From positions 1 through 49,032 of the forward strand of contig NZ_QCZK02000044.1 in assembly GCF_003347595.2 (NCBI RefSeq): a DNA stretch of 49,032 nucleotides, read 5' to 3'. Under the pieces are notes generated by a model. It saw only the letters and a list, made by a program, of their open reading frames with translations. It was not told the DNA's origin and did no database searches. The DNA comes from Botryobacter ruber. GTDB lineage: Bacteria > Bacteroidota > Bacteroidia > Cytophagales > Hymenobacteraceae. A program made the position numbers and the translations under genes. Positions 19,733 through 27,728 of the stretch are shown here, in pieces. The first letter of the stretch is position 1, and each line of letters opens with the position of its first letter.

Positions 19733-19757
19733 GCAGAGGCTATGGTGGCAGCTGCAG
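19733..19757 (-). repeat. 25-bp dispersed repeat, best consensus copy
   Basis: Reads GCAGAGGCTATGGTGGCAGC then TGCAG. It agrees with the majority base at every position of the family and is used as the reference. It lies between the dnaB terminator and the aldo/keto reductase gene. Confidence 0.85.
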
Positions 19758-19847
19758 TGCATATTTTTGCAGGCTGGAGATACAACAAAAGGCTGCTTTA
19801 TATGCAATTTATGCTATCTTAGCAGACGCACATAAACCGAAACAGCT

Positions 19848-20837
19848 ATGACTTATATACCTTCCCCGGAACGCTACCAGCACATGCAATACCGCCGCTG
19901 CGGCAACAGCGGTCTGAAACTGCCGGCCATCTCCCTTGGCCTGTGGCACAATTTCGGGTATGTGAATAACTTCGAGAACAGTCGCAACCTGCTTAAAACC
20001 GCCTTCGACCACGGTATCACCCATTTCGATTTGGCGAATAATTACGGACCGCCTCCCGGTTCGGCAGAGGAAAACTTCGGCAGAATTCTGAAAATGGATT
20101 TCCGGGGCTACCGCGATGAACTGGTTGTTTCTTCCAAAGCCGGCTACACCATGTGGGACGGCCCTTATGGCGACTGGGGTTCCAAAAAATACCTCGTCTC
20201 CAGCCTCGACCAAAGCCTAAAGCGGATGCAGCTGGACTATGTCGATATCTTTTACCACCACCGTCCGGACCCCGAAACGCCGCTCGAAGAAACCATGGCC
20301 GCCCTCGACCTGCTCGTGCGGCAGGGCAAAGCGCTGTACGTGGGCATCTCCAATTACCGGCCAACCGAGGCGGCAAAAGCATTTGAACTCCTCCGGCAAC
20401 TGGGCACGCCCTGCCTCATTCATCAACCCAAATATTCCATGTTTGAACGCTGGGTGGAAGATGGTCTGCTGGATTTGCTGGGAAGGGAAGGCGTAGGCTG
20501 TATCCCGTTCTCGCCGCTGGCCCAGGGCCTGCTCACCGATAAGTACCTGCAGGGTATCCCCGCCGACTCGCGTGTGATGACCAGTGGTGTGTTCCTGAAG
20601 GAAAGCCATCTTACGCCCGAAAAGATAGAGCAGGTTCGCTTACTCAACATCCTGGCGCAGCAGCGCGGGCAGAAACTGGCGCACATGGCCCTGTCGTGGA
20701 TATTAAAGGATAAACGGGTAACGTCGGTGCTGGTTGGCGCCAGCAAACCTGAACAGATCACGGATGCGCTGGAGAGCCTGAAGAATACCCAGTTCAGCGA
20801 AGAGGAGCTGAAAACGATTGATGAGATTCTGGGGTAG
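19848..20837 (+). CDS. aldo/keto reductase (YghZ/L-glyceraldehyde-3-phosphate reductase-like)
   Basis: A 329-residue NADPH-dependent TIM-barrel reductase. The catalytic tetrad is visible as Asp61 and Tyr66 (FDLANNYGP), Lys97 (SSKAGYTMW) and a His of FYHHRPDP (about 137). The C-terminal cofactor region is SVLVGASKPEQI. The opening (YRRCGNSGLKLPAISLGLW) and the PPPGSAEE segment are typical of the YghZ/MgrA subgroup, which includes voltage-gated K+ channel beta-subunit relatives and reduces small aldehydes such as methylglyoxal or L-glyceraldehyde 3-phosphate. It is cytoplasmic and stands alone. Physiological substrate unknown. Confidence 0.93.
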   Translation: MTYIPSPERYQHMQYRRCGNSGLKLPAISLGLWHNFGYVNNFENSRNLLKTAFDHGITHFDLANNYGPPPGSAEENFGRILKMDFRGYRDELVVSSKAGYTMWDGPYGDWGSKKYLVSSLDQSLKRMQLDYVDIFYHHRPDPETPLEETMAALDLLVRQGKALYVGISNYRPTEAAKAFELLRQLGTPCLIHQPKYSMFERWVEDGLLDLLGREGVGCIPFSPLAQGLLTDKYLQGIPADSRVMTSGVFLKESHLTPEKIEQVRLLNILAQQRGQKLAHMALSWILKDKRVTSVLVGASKPEQITDALESLKNTQFSEEELKTIDEILG

Positions 20838-20940
20838 GCGGAGCAAAGTTGGCTTCTGCTAACGTATGTCATCGGTACACAGTTTGGAAGCTGGTAAAGA
20901 AAAGATTAATCATCCGCTCATTTGAAAAACTTATTCTTTC

Positions 20941-21543
20941 ATGAAACACATTTTACTCACTTTCTTTTTAATTGCTATAGTAGCAGGGCAGGCGGTAGCA
21001 CAATCTTACAAAGCAGAAATAGCTAAATTTCAGCAGGAAATGAATGATGAATTTTTAAATTCGGAGAAGTCGCCACTCACACCGAGTCAAAAGAAAAAGT
21101 TTACCGGGCACAGCTTCTTTCCAATCGATTCCGCTTATCGTGTAGTGGCGAAGTTTGTGAAAGCAGAAGCTTCACAACCTTTCAGGATGAAGACAACCAC
21201 ATCACGTCTGCCGGTATATGAAAAGTACGGAGAGGCTGTTTTCGAACTGGATGGGAAGTTCATTACGTTGGGTATTTACCAGAGCCATCAGCTTAGAGAA
21301 ACAGAGGAGTACAGAAATTATTTGTTCCTGCCTTTTACAGATTTGACAAACGGGAAAGAAACCTATGGGGGCGGCAGGTACATTGATTTGTCCATACCGG
21401 AAGGAGATACTATCGTTATTGATTTCAATAAAGCCTATAGTCCTTCCTGCGCCTATAATTCCAATTACTCCTGTCCTATACCTCCCAAAGAAAATGCGCT
21501 GGATATTCCAATTACAGCTGGCACAAAATTTTTGGGCAAATAA
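20941..21543 (+). CDS. DUF1684 domain secreted protein
   Basis: A 200-residue protein with a cleavable signal peptide (ends near AGQAVAQS, about residue 21). The mature part matches the DUF1684 pattern: a middle RLPVYEKYGEAVFELDGK segment, then GGGRYIDLSIPEGD, DFNKAYSPSCAYN and YSCPIPPKEN. The domain is common in Bacteroidota and actinobacteria and its biochemical role is unknown; the conserved Cys pair and Asn/Pro motif suggest a ligand-binding or enzymatic site. Codon use is more AT-rich than in neighbouring genes. It converges with the desaturase gene, whose stop is 25 bases away. Confidence 0.85.
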   Translation: MKHILLTFFLIAIVAGQAVAQSYKAEIAKFQQEMNDEFLNSEKSPLTPSQKKKFTGHSFFPIDSAYRVVAKFVKAEASQPFRMKTTTSRLPVYEKYGEAVFELDGKFITLGIYQSHQLRETEEYRNYLFLPFTDLTNGKETYGGGRYIDLSIPEGDTIVIDFNKAYSPSCAYNSNYSCPIPPKENALDIPITAGTKFLGK

Positions 21544-21568
21544 ATACGATATCGATGGACAACATGCC

Positions 21569-22537
21569 TTAAACCTCCACCCCCGTCTTCTTACTCGTAT
21601 TAAATACAAAATCCACTCCACTCATTTTCTTCGCTTTAAACAAATACCGCCAGAAACCTTTGCTGTTCGGTGTGTCCTGGTCCAGTTTGCTGAGGTAGTA
21701 GGCCGGAACGCCAGGGTAGGCATGGTGCAGCTCGTGCAGGTTGAAGTTGAACAGGATAAAACGGGCTACGAATGCATTCAACCGCAGGCTGCGCGTGTAG
21801 GGCACCTGGCTGCTGTAGCTGATGGGTTTCACCTCCTGACCTGCCGCTACCGGCATATCGATGTGTGAGTGCTGGCTCAGGATGATGAGGTCTGAGAGGG
21901 CCATGCTCAGCAAATAAGCCAATCCAAAGCTTTTCAAAATCCAGCCACCCCAGAAGTAAAATGCCAGGCCATAGACCAACAGCAGGAGCGCCTGGTTCAG
22001 GTATATCGCGTTTAGTTTCTGCTGTGGGAGGTACCTCTGCAGTTTTTTAGGGCTCCAGTAGTTGCCGAGCCGGTAGCCGATGGTGAAGAGCGGCAGCCCG
22101 AGTTTCCAGCAGAGGTTGACCAGTGCCCGCACTGGTTGACTGAATTTTGGCGCGACGGTTCCTTCGGTGGTTGGGTCTTTGTCGCGCCAGCCAGTCCAGC
22201 GGTGGTGGAGGTGGTGGATGGGTGCCCAGCTCTCGTAGGGGATGAAGGAGAGGAAACCGAAGAGGTGTCCGAAAAATTTATTCAGACTTTTGCTTTTGAA
22301 GTAGCTCAGGTGCCCCGTTTCGTGCAGCAGCACAAAGCACTGGAAAAAGAATACCGCCAGCAGCAGTTGTCCCGCCAGCCAGGACAGCACCCCGTTAAAC
22401 GCAGTACTTAACCAGGTGCCGGTAAATGCCAGCGCCAGGGGCAGCAGCAGGTGTGCCAGTGCCAGCTGGTTACTGGCAGGCAACGCTTTGAAGTCAGGCT
22501 TACGAAGCGACTTCTTTCTGTCGGATACCGTGTGCAT
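21569..22537 (-). CDS. membrane fatty acid desaturase/hydroxylase family protein
   Basis: A 322-residue integral membrane di-iron enzyme. Three histidine boxes are present: HETGH (72-76), HHLHH (108-112) and HELHH (268-272), with an extra QHSHID near 222. Four or more hydrophobic segments surround them. The family introduces double bonds or hydroxyls into acyl or related lipid chains using O2. It is the last gene of the six-gene minus-strand operon and its start lies 38 bases inside the preceding acyltransferase gene, which implies translational coupling. A carotenoid ketolase/hydroxylase role is possible, but no carotenoid genes are nearby. Confidence 0.88.
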   Translation of the reverse strand: MHTVSDRKKSLRKPDFKALPASNQLALAHLLLPLALAFTGTWLSTAFNGVLSWLAGQLLLAVFFFQCFVLLHETGHLSYFKSKSLNKFFGHLFGFLSFIPYESWAPIHHLHHRWTGWRDKDPTTEGTVAPKFSQPVRALVNLCWKLGLPLFTIGYRLGNYWSPKKLQRYLPQQKLNAIYLNQALLLLVYGLAFYFWGGWILKSFGLAYLLSMALSDLIILSQHSHIDMPVAAGQEVKPISYSSQVPYTRSLRLNAFVARFILFNFNLHELHHAYPGVPAYYLSKLDQDTPNSKGFWRYLFKAKKMSGVDFVFNTSKKTGVEV

Positions 22538-23255
22538 CGTTGTATTTCTTGATAAAGCGTTGTCTTACTTCGTTAACATGCTGCCGCAGTTGCAGCACTT
22601 CCCAGTTTCGCGTGTCAATCGGCTCCAGCACCTCAACCCGAACTGTTCCTTTCCGGAAACTGAATTGCTCGAGTGGGTTTATTTCTTCCGGCACATGAAA
22701 GTACACCGGCACAACAGGCAACCCGCAGGTTAGAGCCAGGTGGTAAATGCCTTTGTTGAATGGCGCAATGCCATGCACAAATTCGTGCACCCCTTCCGAG
22801 GAAGCAAACACAGAACAACCTTCTGTTCTTACGCGTCCGGCAGCTGCCTGGAAAAATCTTCTGCGCCGCCTTCGGGATTTTTTCATCGGGATGTAGAGCG
22901 TGCCGATAGCCAGGGCCGATATGGTAAGCGGAATAATTTTCCGTGTTTTTTCGGAGAGGAAGAAACGCGTATTCTGCAGGCCCAGTGCCGTGATGATGAG
23001 CACATCCAGGTAATAGTTGTGGTTGAAGGTATACAGCACCTGCTCTTTCGGAAAGGCGGACGGTGGTGGTAAAATTAGCTTGATACCGAGCAGCCGCAGA
23101 ATTAACCTGGAAGAGTTGGCGATGACCACGCTACGGCAGAAATCGGTAAGGAGGCCAAAGGATAGCAGCCGTAGCAGTAGCGCCAGCGTGCCTGACAGGC
23201 TCATAAGCGTCATGGCCATGATGCCGTTGTAGATGTCTCTTACTTTTTGCTGCAT
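22500..23255 (-). CDS. PlsC-like 1-acylglycerol-3-phosphate O-acyltransferase family protein
   Basis: A 251-residue membrane-associated acyltransferase. The catalytic H-x4-D is His79/Asp84 in NHNYYLD. Motif II is reduced to GTLYIPMKKS, motif III reads FASSEGVHEF (canonical FPEGTRS) and motif IV is LPVVPVYF. The catalytic pair is kept but the Ser of motif I is Tyr, and the Pro and Thr/Arg of motif III are replaced, so the acceptor may not be ordinary lysophosphatidate. A hydrophobic helix lies at about 12-36. Two nearby basic runs (KKSRRRRRR) suggest contact with anionic lipid. It overlaps the upstream methyltransferase gene by 16 bases and the downstream desaturase by 38. Confidence 0.85.
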   Translation of the reverse strand: MQQKVRDIYNGIMAMTLMSLSGTLALLLRLLSFGLLTDFCRSVVIANSSRLILRLLGIKLILPPPSAFPKEQVLYTFNHNYYLDVLIITALGLQNTRFFLSEKTRKIIPLTISALAIGTLYIPMKKSRRRRRRFFQAAAGRVRTEGCSVFASSEGVHEFVHGIAPFNKGIYHLALTCGLPVVPVYFHVPEEINPLEQFSFRKGTVRVEVLEPIDTRNWEVLQLRQHVNEVRQRFIKKYNDAHGIRQKEVAS

Positions 23256-24214
23256 ATAACGGTCTGCATCGAAAGGTTGAGGTATTTCTGGAAGAGCAGC
23301 ACAGGCGTGAGCAGGAACTGACCTGCAAAGTAGGGCGCCACAATACGGTCGAGGTTCAGGCCTTTGCCAACCAGCCGGAAATAGGTGCCGGTGAAGAGGT
23401 AGAAGTAAGGCGGGAATGCCCCATATGGCAGGTATTCTTCCACGGTAAAGCCGTTTTTCTGCAGCAGTTCCAGGAAGGTCTTTTTAGAGTACATGGCTGT
23501 ATGCTGCGGCGCCTGCACCCCCGGCCACTTATTGCCAAACAGCCGGAAGCTAACGGAGTCGAGGCGGGGCACTTCGATGATGAGTTTGCCATCGTCTTTT
23601 AGCACTTGGCGGGCCATCTGCAGCGAGCGGTTCGGGTCGTAGCAGTGCTCCAGGAAATGCCACATCGTTACCAAATCATACGAGGCTTCCGGGATGGGGC
23701 TTTCGTAAAACAGGCCCTGGTAAAAGTTGATGCGGTCGAAGCCGGGGTAACTTAAATCTTCTTTAAAATCAACGCCGCTGATGTCGCAGCCATACTTATC
23801 CTGCAGGTACAGCAGAAACGTACCGACGGCACAGCCAACGTCCAGCACCTGTGTAGCGCTGCTGATGGATATGTAGTTGCTCACCAGCTTTTCCTTGTCG
23901 CGGTCGTGTTTCTGCATGGCCCATTCGTACAGCGGCTTCAGCACACCCCAGTCTTTTTTCTTGCGATGGGCGATGTATTCGCTGTCGTAGAACTCTTTTA
24001 TCTGGTGCACCGGCAGGCGTGGGTTCTGGTAAACCAGCTCACAGTGCCGGCATTTCACGTACAGGAAGTTACCTTCTTTGCCCGTCAGGTCGTCTTCCCC
24101 AACCAGGAACTTATCGTAGTCGGTAGAGCCGCAGTTGTAGCAGCTGACTTCTTCGAAGTTAAACCGTTTCGGGTTATCGAGGGTGCGCAGGTAGGTGCTG
24201 GCGTTAAAGTTCAT
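23240..24214 (-). CDS. class I SAM-dependent methyltransferase with N-terminal zinc ribbon
   Basis: A 324-residue protein. The N-terminus has two CxxC pairs (Cys25/28 and Cys55/58), a probable structural zinc site. The methyltransferase core follows with motif I LDVGCAVGT (124-132), the acidic loop DISGVDF, and post-motif EASYDLVTMWHFLEHCYDP, typical of the Methyltransf_23 group. The C-terminal segment is hydrophobic (APYFAGQFLLTPVLLF), suggesting membrane contact. Substrates in this group are often sugars, lipids or quinone precursors; context points to a lipid intermediate. It is in a minus-strand operon, 90 bases after the membrane protein gene and overlapping the acyltransferase. Confidence 0.87.
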   Translation of the reverse strand: MNFNASTYLRTLDNPKRFNFEEVSCYNCGSTDYDKFLVGEDDLTGKEGNFLYVKCRHCELVYQNPRLPVHQIKEFYDSEYIAHRKKKDWGVLKPLYEWAMQKHDRDKEKLVSNYISISSATQVLDVGCAVGTFLLYLQDKYGCDISGVDFKEDLSYPGFDRINFYQGLFYESPIPEASYDLVTMWHFLEHCYDPNRSLQMARQVLKDDGKLIIEVPRLDSVSFRLFGNKWPGVQAPQHTAMYSKKTFLELLQKNGFTVEEYLPYGAFPPYFYLFTGTYFRLVGKGLNLDRIVAPYFAGQFLLTPVLLFQKYLNLSMQTVICSKK

Positions 24215-24304
24215 AGGCGGAGATTATTTTCTGATGTTCTTATAAAAACACTGTTGAAACTATACTGATTCTGAAAGGAAAAATTATTGTGACATCTACC
24301 AAAA

Positions 24305-25285
24305 TTATAACTTTCGAAAGTTGCTAAAAACGCTGTCAGATGAGTAGTAGTCTAATCCCCCTTGGCGAAGGGGGTAGGGGGATTGGAAGATACTGCAGGT
24401 AAACGTTGCTGTTTCCGGGAATTGCTCTCGCTCCAACTTGTCTGCTTTTATTTCTTCTGCCTTCCCGGTCAATCCCCCTGCCCCCTTCTCCAAGGGGGAT
24501 TGGCGCTCATCCATTAACGTTAAAGAACTAGAATAGCCGGAGCTTATCAACCGAACCATCAGGAAATAAAGCAGCAGGAGGTAAGGCGCATAGGGTATGG
24601 CTGCGGTTCTTTTCAGGTGCCGCCACAGCAAAAAGAGTACCGCCAGCGCCACTACCGGCAGATATATTCCCCAGGCAGGATAGGCAAACCACAGGAGCAG
24701 ATGCGCAGCCACAAAAAGCAAAACGACCTGGAATAGGGACAGCCTGAACTCGGGGTCTGACAGGCTTTCGAAGAGCAGGAAAACCGGCAGCAACGATAAA
24801 CAACTCAGCGCTTGTGCAGAGGCTATGGTGGCTGGTGCAGAAGCCATATATAGCATCAGAAAACAGAGGAACGGGTACTTGAGCAGGGGCAGCACGAAGC
24901 GCCATTGCCCTTTGTGGAACAGGACGTAATAAGCAGCTGCATTAAGCAACAGGAAGCCCAGCAGCAGGAGCCCTGCCTGCAGGTGGTACATCCCCAGCAA
25001 CAGTAGCAATACTAGGGCATAGCCCAGGCAAAACCGCAGCAACTGCCGGTAAGGAGCATCCAGTGTGTAGATGCGGTTCGTCTTGGCGGCGTCTACCTCT
25101 CTGCTGGCTAAATCGTCGAAGAGGCGGAACAGGTACAGGATGGCCAGGAGCAGGACGAACAGGTAAATATGCTGCAGGTGCATAGCTGTTTGACCTACGG
25201 CGTGGAGCAGCAGGAACAGGGCCAGCAGCGGGAACTTGACGGGGCTAAACCGCTGCTTCGTATACAGGAGTAGCGACTGCAGCAT
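24305..25285 (-). CDS. UbiA-like polytopic membrane protein with repeat-derived C-terminus
   Basis: A 326-residue protein with about eight hydrophobic segments. The sequence RLFDDLASREVDAAKTNR resembles the first aspartate-rich motif of UbiA prenyltransferases, which bind prenyl diphosphate through Mg; a clear second motif is not seen, so function is tentative. The start chosen is the ATG at 25285, because the longer frame (to 25354) lies further inside the upstream gene; even so 41 bases overlap. The last 60 or so residues are not membrane-like and are coded by two inverted palindromic repeats (24354-24384, 24471-24501). A copy of the 25-bp repeat is read in frame as APATIASA near the middle. 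Confidence 0.65.
   Translation of the reverse strand: MLQSLLLYTKQRFSPVKFPLLALFLLLHAVGQTAMHLQHIYLFVLLLAILYLFRLFDDLASREVDAAKTNRIYTLDAPYRQLLRFCLGYALVLLLLLGMYHLQAGLLLLGFLLLNAAAYYVLFHKGQWRFVLPLLKYPFLCFLMLYMASAPATIASAQALSCLSLLPVFLLFESLSDPEFRLSLFQVVLLFVAAHLLLWFAYPAWGIYLPVVALAVLFLLWRHLKRTAAIPYAPYLLLLYFLMVRLISSGYSSSLTLMDERQSPLEKGAGGLTGKAEEIKADKLEREQFPETATFTCSIFQSPYPLRQGGLDYYSSDSVFSNFRKL
24354..24384 (+). repeat. GC-rich palindromic repeat, family 2, copy 1
   Basis: A 31-base sequence beginning AATCCCCCTTGG and ending GTAGGGGGATT, partly self-complementary. It matches 29 of 31 positions of the reverse complement of 24471-24501. It lies inside the 3' end of the UbiA-like gene. Confidence 0.9.
24471..24501 (-). 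repeat. GC-rich palindromic repeat, family 2, copy 2
   Basis: Inverted partner of 24354-24384, 86 bases away. The same family recurs as an inverted pair near 36083-36468. Confidence 0.9.
24816..24840 (-). repeat. 25-bp dispersed repeat inside a coding region
   Basis: Shares the first 17 bases (GCAGAGGCTATGGTGGC) with the reference copy. It is the only copy found within a convincing gene, and is read in frame by the UbiA-like membrane protein. Confidence 0.85.
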
Positions 25286-27728
25286 GTTGGTAGATTTCGC
25301 CTTTGTCGGCATCCAATTCAATTTCTTCTCCGTCCGTAATGCGTGTGGTGGCATCGGGTACGCCTACAATGGCCGGTATCCCGAACTCCCGGGCTACAAT
25401 CGCACCATGCGACAGCATCCCGCCACGCTCCACCACCAGTCCGCTGATGAGCGGGAAGATGCTGGCCCAGCCCGGGTCGGTCTGCCGGGTAACGAGGATG
25501 TCGCCTTGCTGTATTTTGTGCAGCTCCATGATGCTCTCCAGCACCCGGGCCCGTCCCCGCACATAACCGCCGCAGGCCGACAGGCCTTTGATGCCGGAGC
25601 CATCTGCCGCCGTTACTTTGCGGGCCGGTTGCACCTGCTCGGGTGTCGGATAGGTGCCGGCTCTGGAGCTGAAGTCGTCGGGGTACACCAGTTGGCGGTT
25701 CTGCTCAAACTGCGCTTTGCGGGCCTGCACGATGGTTTGCAGCTGCTGCGGGAGCATATCCGAAACGGTGAGGTTTTCCGCTATTTCCTGGTACTTCAGG
25801 AAAAAGATGTCCTGTTCGTGCGCCAGCCATCCCTTCCGCTGGAAATTTTTCCCGATTTTGAGCAGGACGGTTTTAAAACGTGCATAGAGCAGCGCCTGCT
25901 TCAGCCGTACCCGCTCCCGGGCGGCAATACCTTTGGTGCAAAGCTTCACCAGTTTTTCAAACAGAGCCGCTTCGGCCAGCCCGAGCGGAAACAGCAGGCC
26001 CCGGCGCTTCACCAGCTGCTTTTTTAGCTTTTTCAGAAGTTTCAGCCGCTCCCTGTTTTTCAGTTCGATTAATTCAATAGGAGAGGTGTGGGCCTGGTCG
26101 AGGTAGCTCTTGAGGAGTTGGATAAACTTTTTGGGCTCCTCGGAAAAATTTGTTTCGGTCAGCATCAGTTCGCCGGAGCAGCGGAAGCCCCAGTGGTGGA
26201 GGTAAGTGTCGATGGCGGTTTGGATGGGGCGCAGCTTATCGTCCTGCTGCAGCACGGCCAGGAACTGGGCGGGCGAACAGGTTTGCAGCAGTTCCAGCGC
26301 CTCCGGGTTTTGCCGCAGCAACTGCACAATTTTCCAGGTTTCAGTAACAGGCTTGCTGCTCACCAAATCAGGAATGGCCTGCAGGAGCGTGTTCTGAATG
26401 CCCTGGTGCTTTTCGGGAAAATACCGTTGGCAAAACCGGCCCAGCAGACCATGAAAAATCATCGCAAAAAAATCGGCCAGCGACGCTTTGTACCAGCTGT
26501 GCATCCTGATTTGTAGGAAGCCATGGAAGAGGTCGCGGAGTTGGGCAGGACTGGTAGCGGTGCGGGTCTGGGTGTGGTAAGCATCCGCTTCCTGCTCGAA
26601 AAGGCGCACGTTTTTCTCCAGTTGCCGGAGCAGCCCGGTAAAGCTCCTCAAAAACCGCAAGCTGCTGCCCAGGCTGCTTTTTTGCCTGCCGCCTTTGTTG
26701 TCGTCCTGGTAGCCTACAAAGTTGTCGAAGGATTGCTGCAGCAGTTTTGCAAAAGGCGAGAAGCCGATGATGCGGTGGATGCTGCTCATGTTGTAATACA
26801 TCTTACAGCCAAAAATACCGATAATGTTGCTGTAGTCCGGTTCCAGTTGCTTCACGGCCGCATCCGGCACCTGCAGCAGGCGCGACAGGTTCTTGAAGTA
26901 ATGGTAGTAGGCATCGCGGGCAATGGAGTAGAGCAGCGGACTGATAGCAGTCGGGTAGTTTTCGTTTACGTTGGTGTTAGACCAATGCACCTGCTGCTGC
27001 GTGGCAGGCGCCGTGATAGGCCGCGCCTGCACCAGCCAAATCTGTCCGTCCTTCGCCACCCATTCAATATCCAGCGGCTGCTGGTAGAGCTGTTCCAGCT
27101 GCAGGGCCTGCCCGTAAAGCGCCTCAAACGGAAACGGGACGGCAAAGGAGATTTTACCGACAGCACGGGAACAGGAGAAGCGTTCCGGGTTTTCCTGCCC
27201 CGAAACCAGCTTTTCGCCGTGCCCCTGCACATATTCGCACAGCATCACCGGCTCCCCACCGGGCGCCTGTGTAAACAGCACGCCCGCGTAATCGGGTTCG
27301 ATAAGCTGCTGCACCACCACACCCATGCCCTGCAGCTGTACCCCCGCGTGTTGCTGGTATACCTGCACGTTATCGCTGTGATACGACTGCCAGCACTTTA
27401 CGATATGCTGCAGGATGTTTTGGGTATCGGCGGAGCAACAGAAGGACTGCAGCTGCCCGGCAAAAGAACCCTGTTCCGAATCCTCGCCCACGCCTGAGCT
27501 CCGCACCATATAGGCTGCCGCTCCGACTTGGGACAGGTGGTGTTCCAGTTCCGCTTCCAGCCAGTGCAAATCGGTGCTGCCGGTGGCGGTAAAATGTTCG
27601 AAAGCGCCGTTTTCTATAACAAAGCCTGCAGGAACAGGAAAACCATGTCGGGCCATCAGCGAGAGGCTGCAGGCTTTGCCGCCGGCTTCCTGTAAGGTAA
27701 GCGGGTGTTGTAGGGGGAGGATGTACAT
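25245..27728 (-). CDS. PEP-synthase / rifampin-phosphotransferase-like dikinase
   Basis: An 827-residue protein with an ATP-grasp domain at the N-terminus (GGKACSLSLM, RSSGVGEDSEQGSFAGQ at about 76-92, DIEWV and LVQARPIT near 270). A long helical middle region (about 290-700) without the pyruvate-binding barrel follows, and then the swivelling phosphohistidine domain (GGMLSHGAIVARE, phospho-acceptor His774). This is the order and size of rifampin phosphotransferase and PEP-synthase-like enzymes, which split ATP to AMP and phosphate while phosphorylating an alcohol or enol. The missing barrel argues against true PEP synthase. It is cytoplasmic. Its ATG shares one base with the TGA of the upstream CarS-like gene, so it is coupled to lipid genes; a lipid alcohol substrate is inferred. 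Confidence 0.85.
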   Translation of the reverse strand: MYILPLQHPLTLQEAGGKACSLSLMARHGFPVPAGFVIENGAFEHFTATGSTDLHWLEAELEHHLSQVGAAAYMVRSSGVGEDSEQGSFAGQLQSFCCSADTQNILQHIVKCWQSYHSDNVQVYQQHAGVQLQGMGVVVQQLIEPDYAGVLFTQAPGGEPVMLCEYVQGHGEKLVSGQENPERFSCSRAVGKISFAVPFPFEALYGQALQLEQLYQQPLDIEWVAKDGQIWLVQARPITAPATQQQVHWSNTNVNENYPTAISPLLYSIARDAYYHYFKNLSRLLQVPDAAVKQLEPDYSNIIGIFGCKMYYNMSSIHRIIGFSPFAKLLQQSFDNFVGYQDDNKGGRQKSSLGSSLRFLRSFTGLLRQLEKNVRLFEQEADAYHTQTRTATSPAQLRDLFHGFLQIRMHSWYKASLADFFAMIFHGLLGRFCQRYFPEKHQGIQNTLLQAIPDLVSSKPVTETWKIVQLLRQNPEALELLQTCSPAQFLAVLQQDDKLRPIQTAIDTYLHHWGFRCSGELMLTETNFSEEPKKFIQLLKSYLDQAHTSPIELIELKNRERLKLLKKLKKQLVKRRGLLFPLGLAEAALFEKLVKLCTKGIAARERVRLKQALLYARFKTVLLKIGKNFQRKGWLAHEQDIFFLKYQEIAENLTVSDMLPQQLQTIVQARKAQFEQNRQLVYPDDFSSRAGTYPTPEQVQPARKVTAADGSGIKGLSACGGYVRGRARVLESIMELHKIQQGDILVTRQTDPGWASIFPLISGLVVERGGMLSHGAIVAREFGIPAIVGVPDATTRITDGEEIELDADKGEIYQHAAVATPVYEAAV

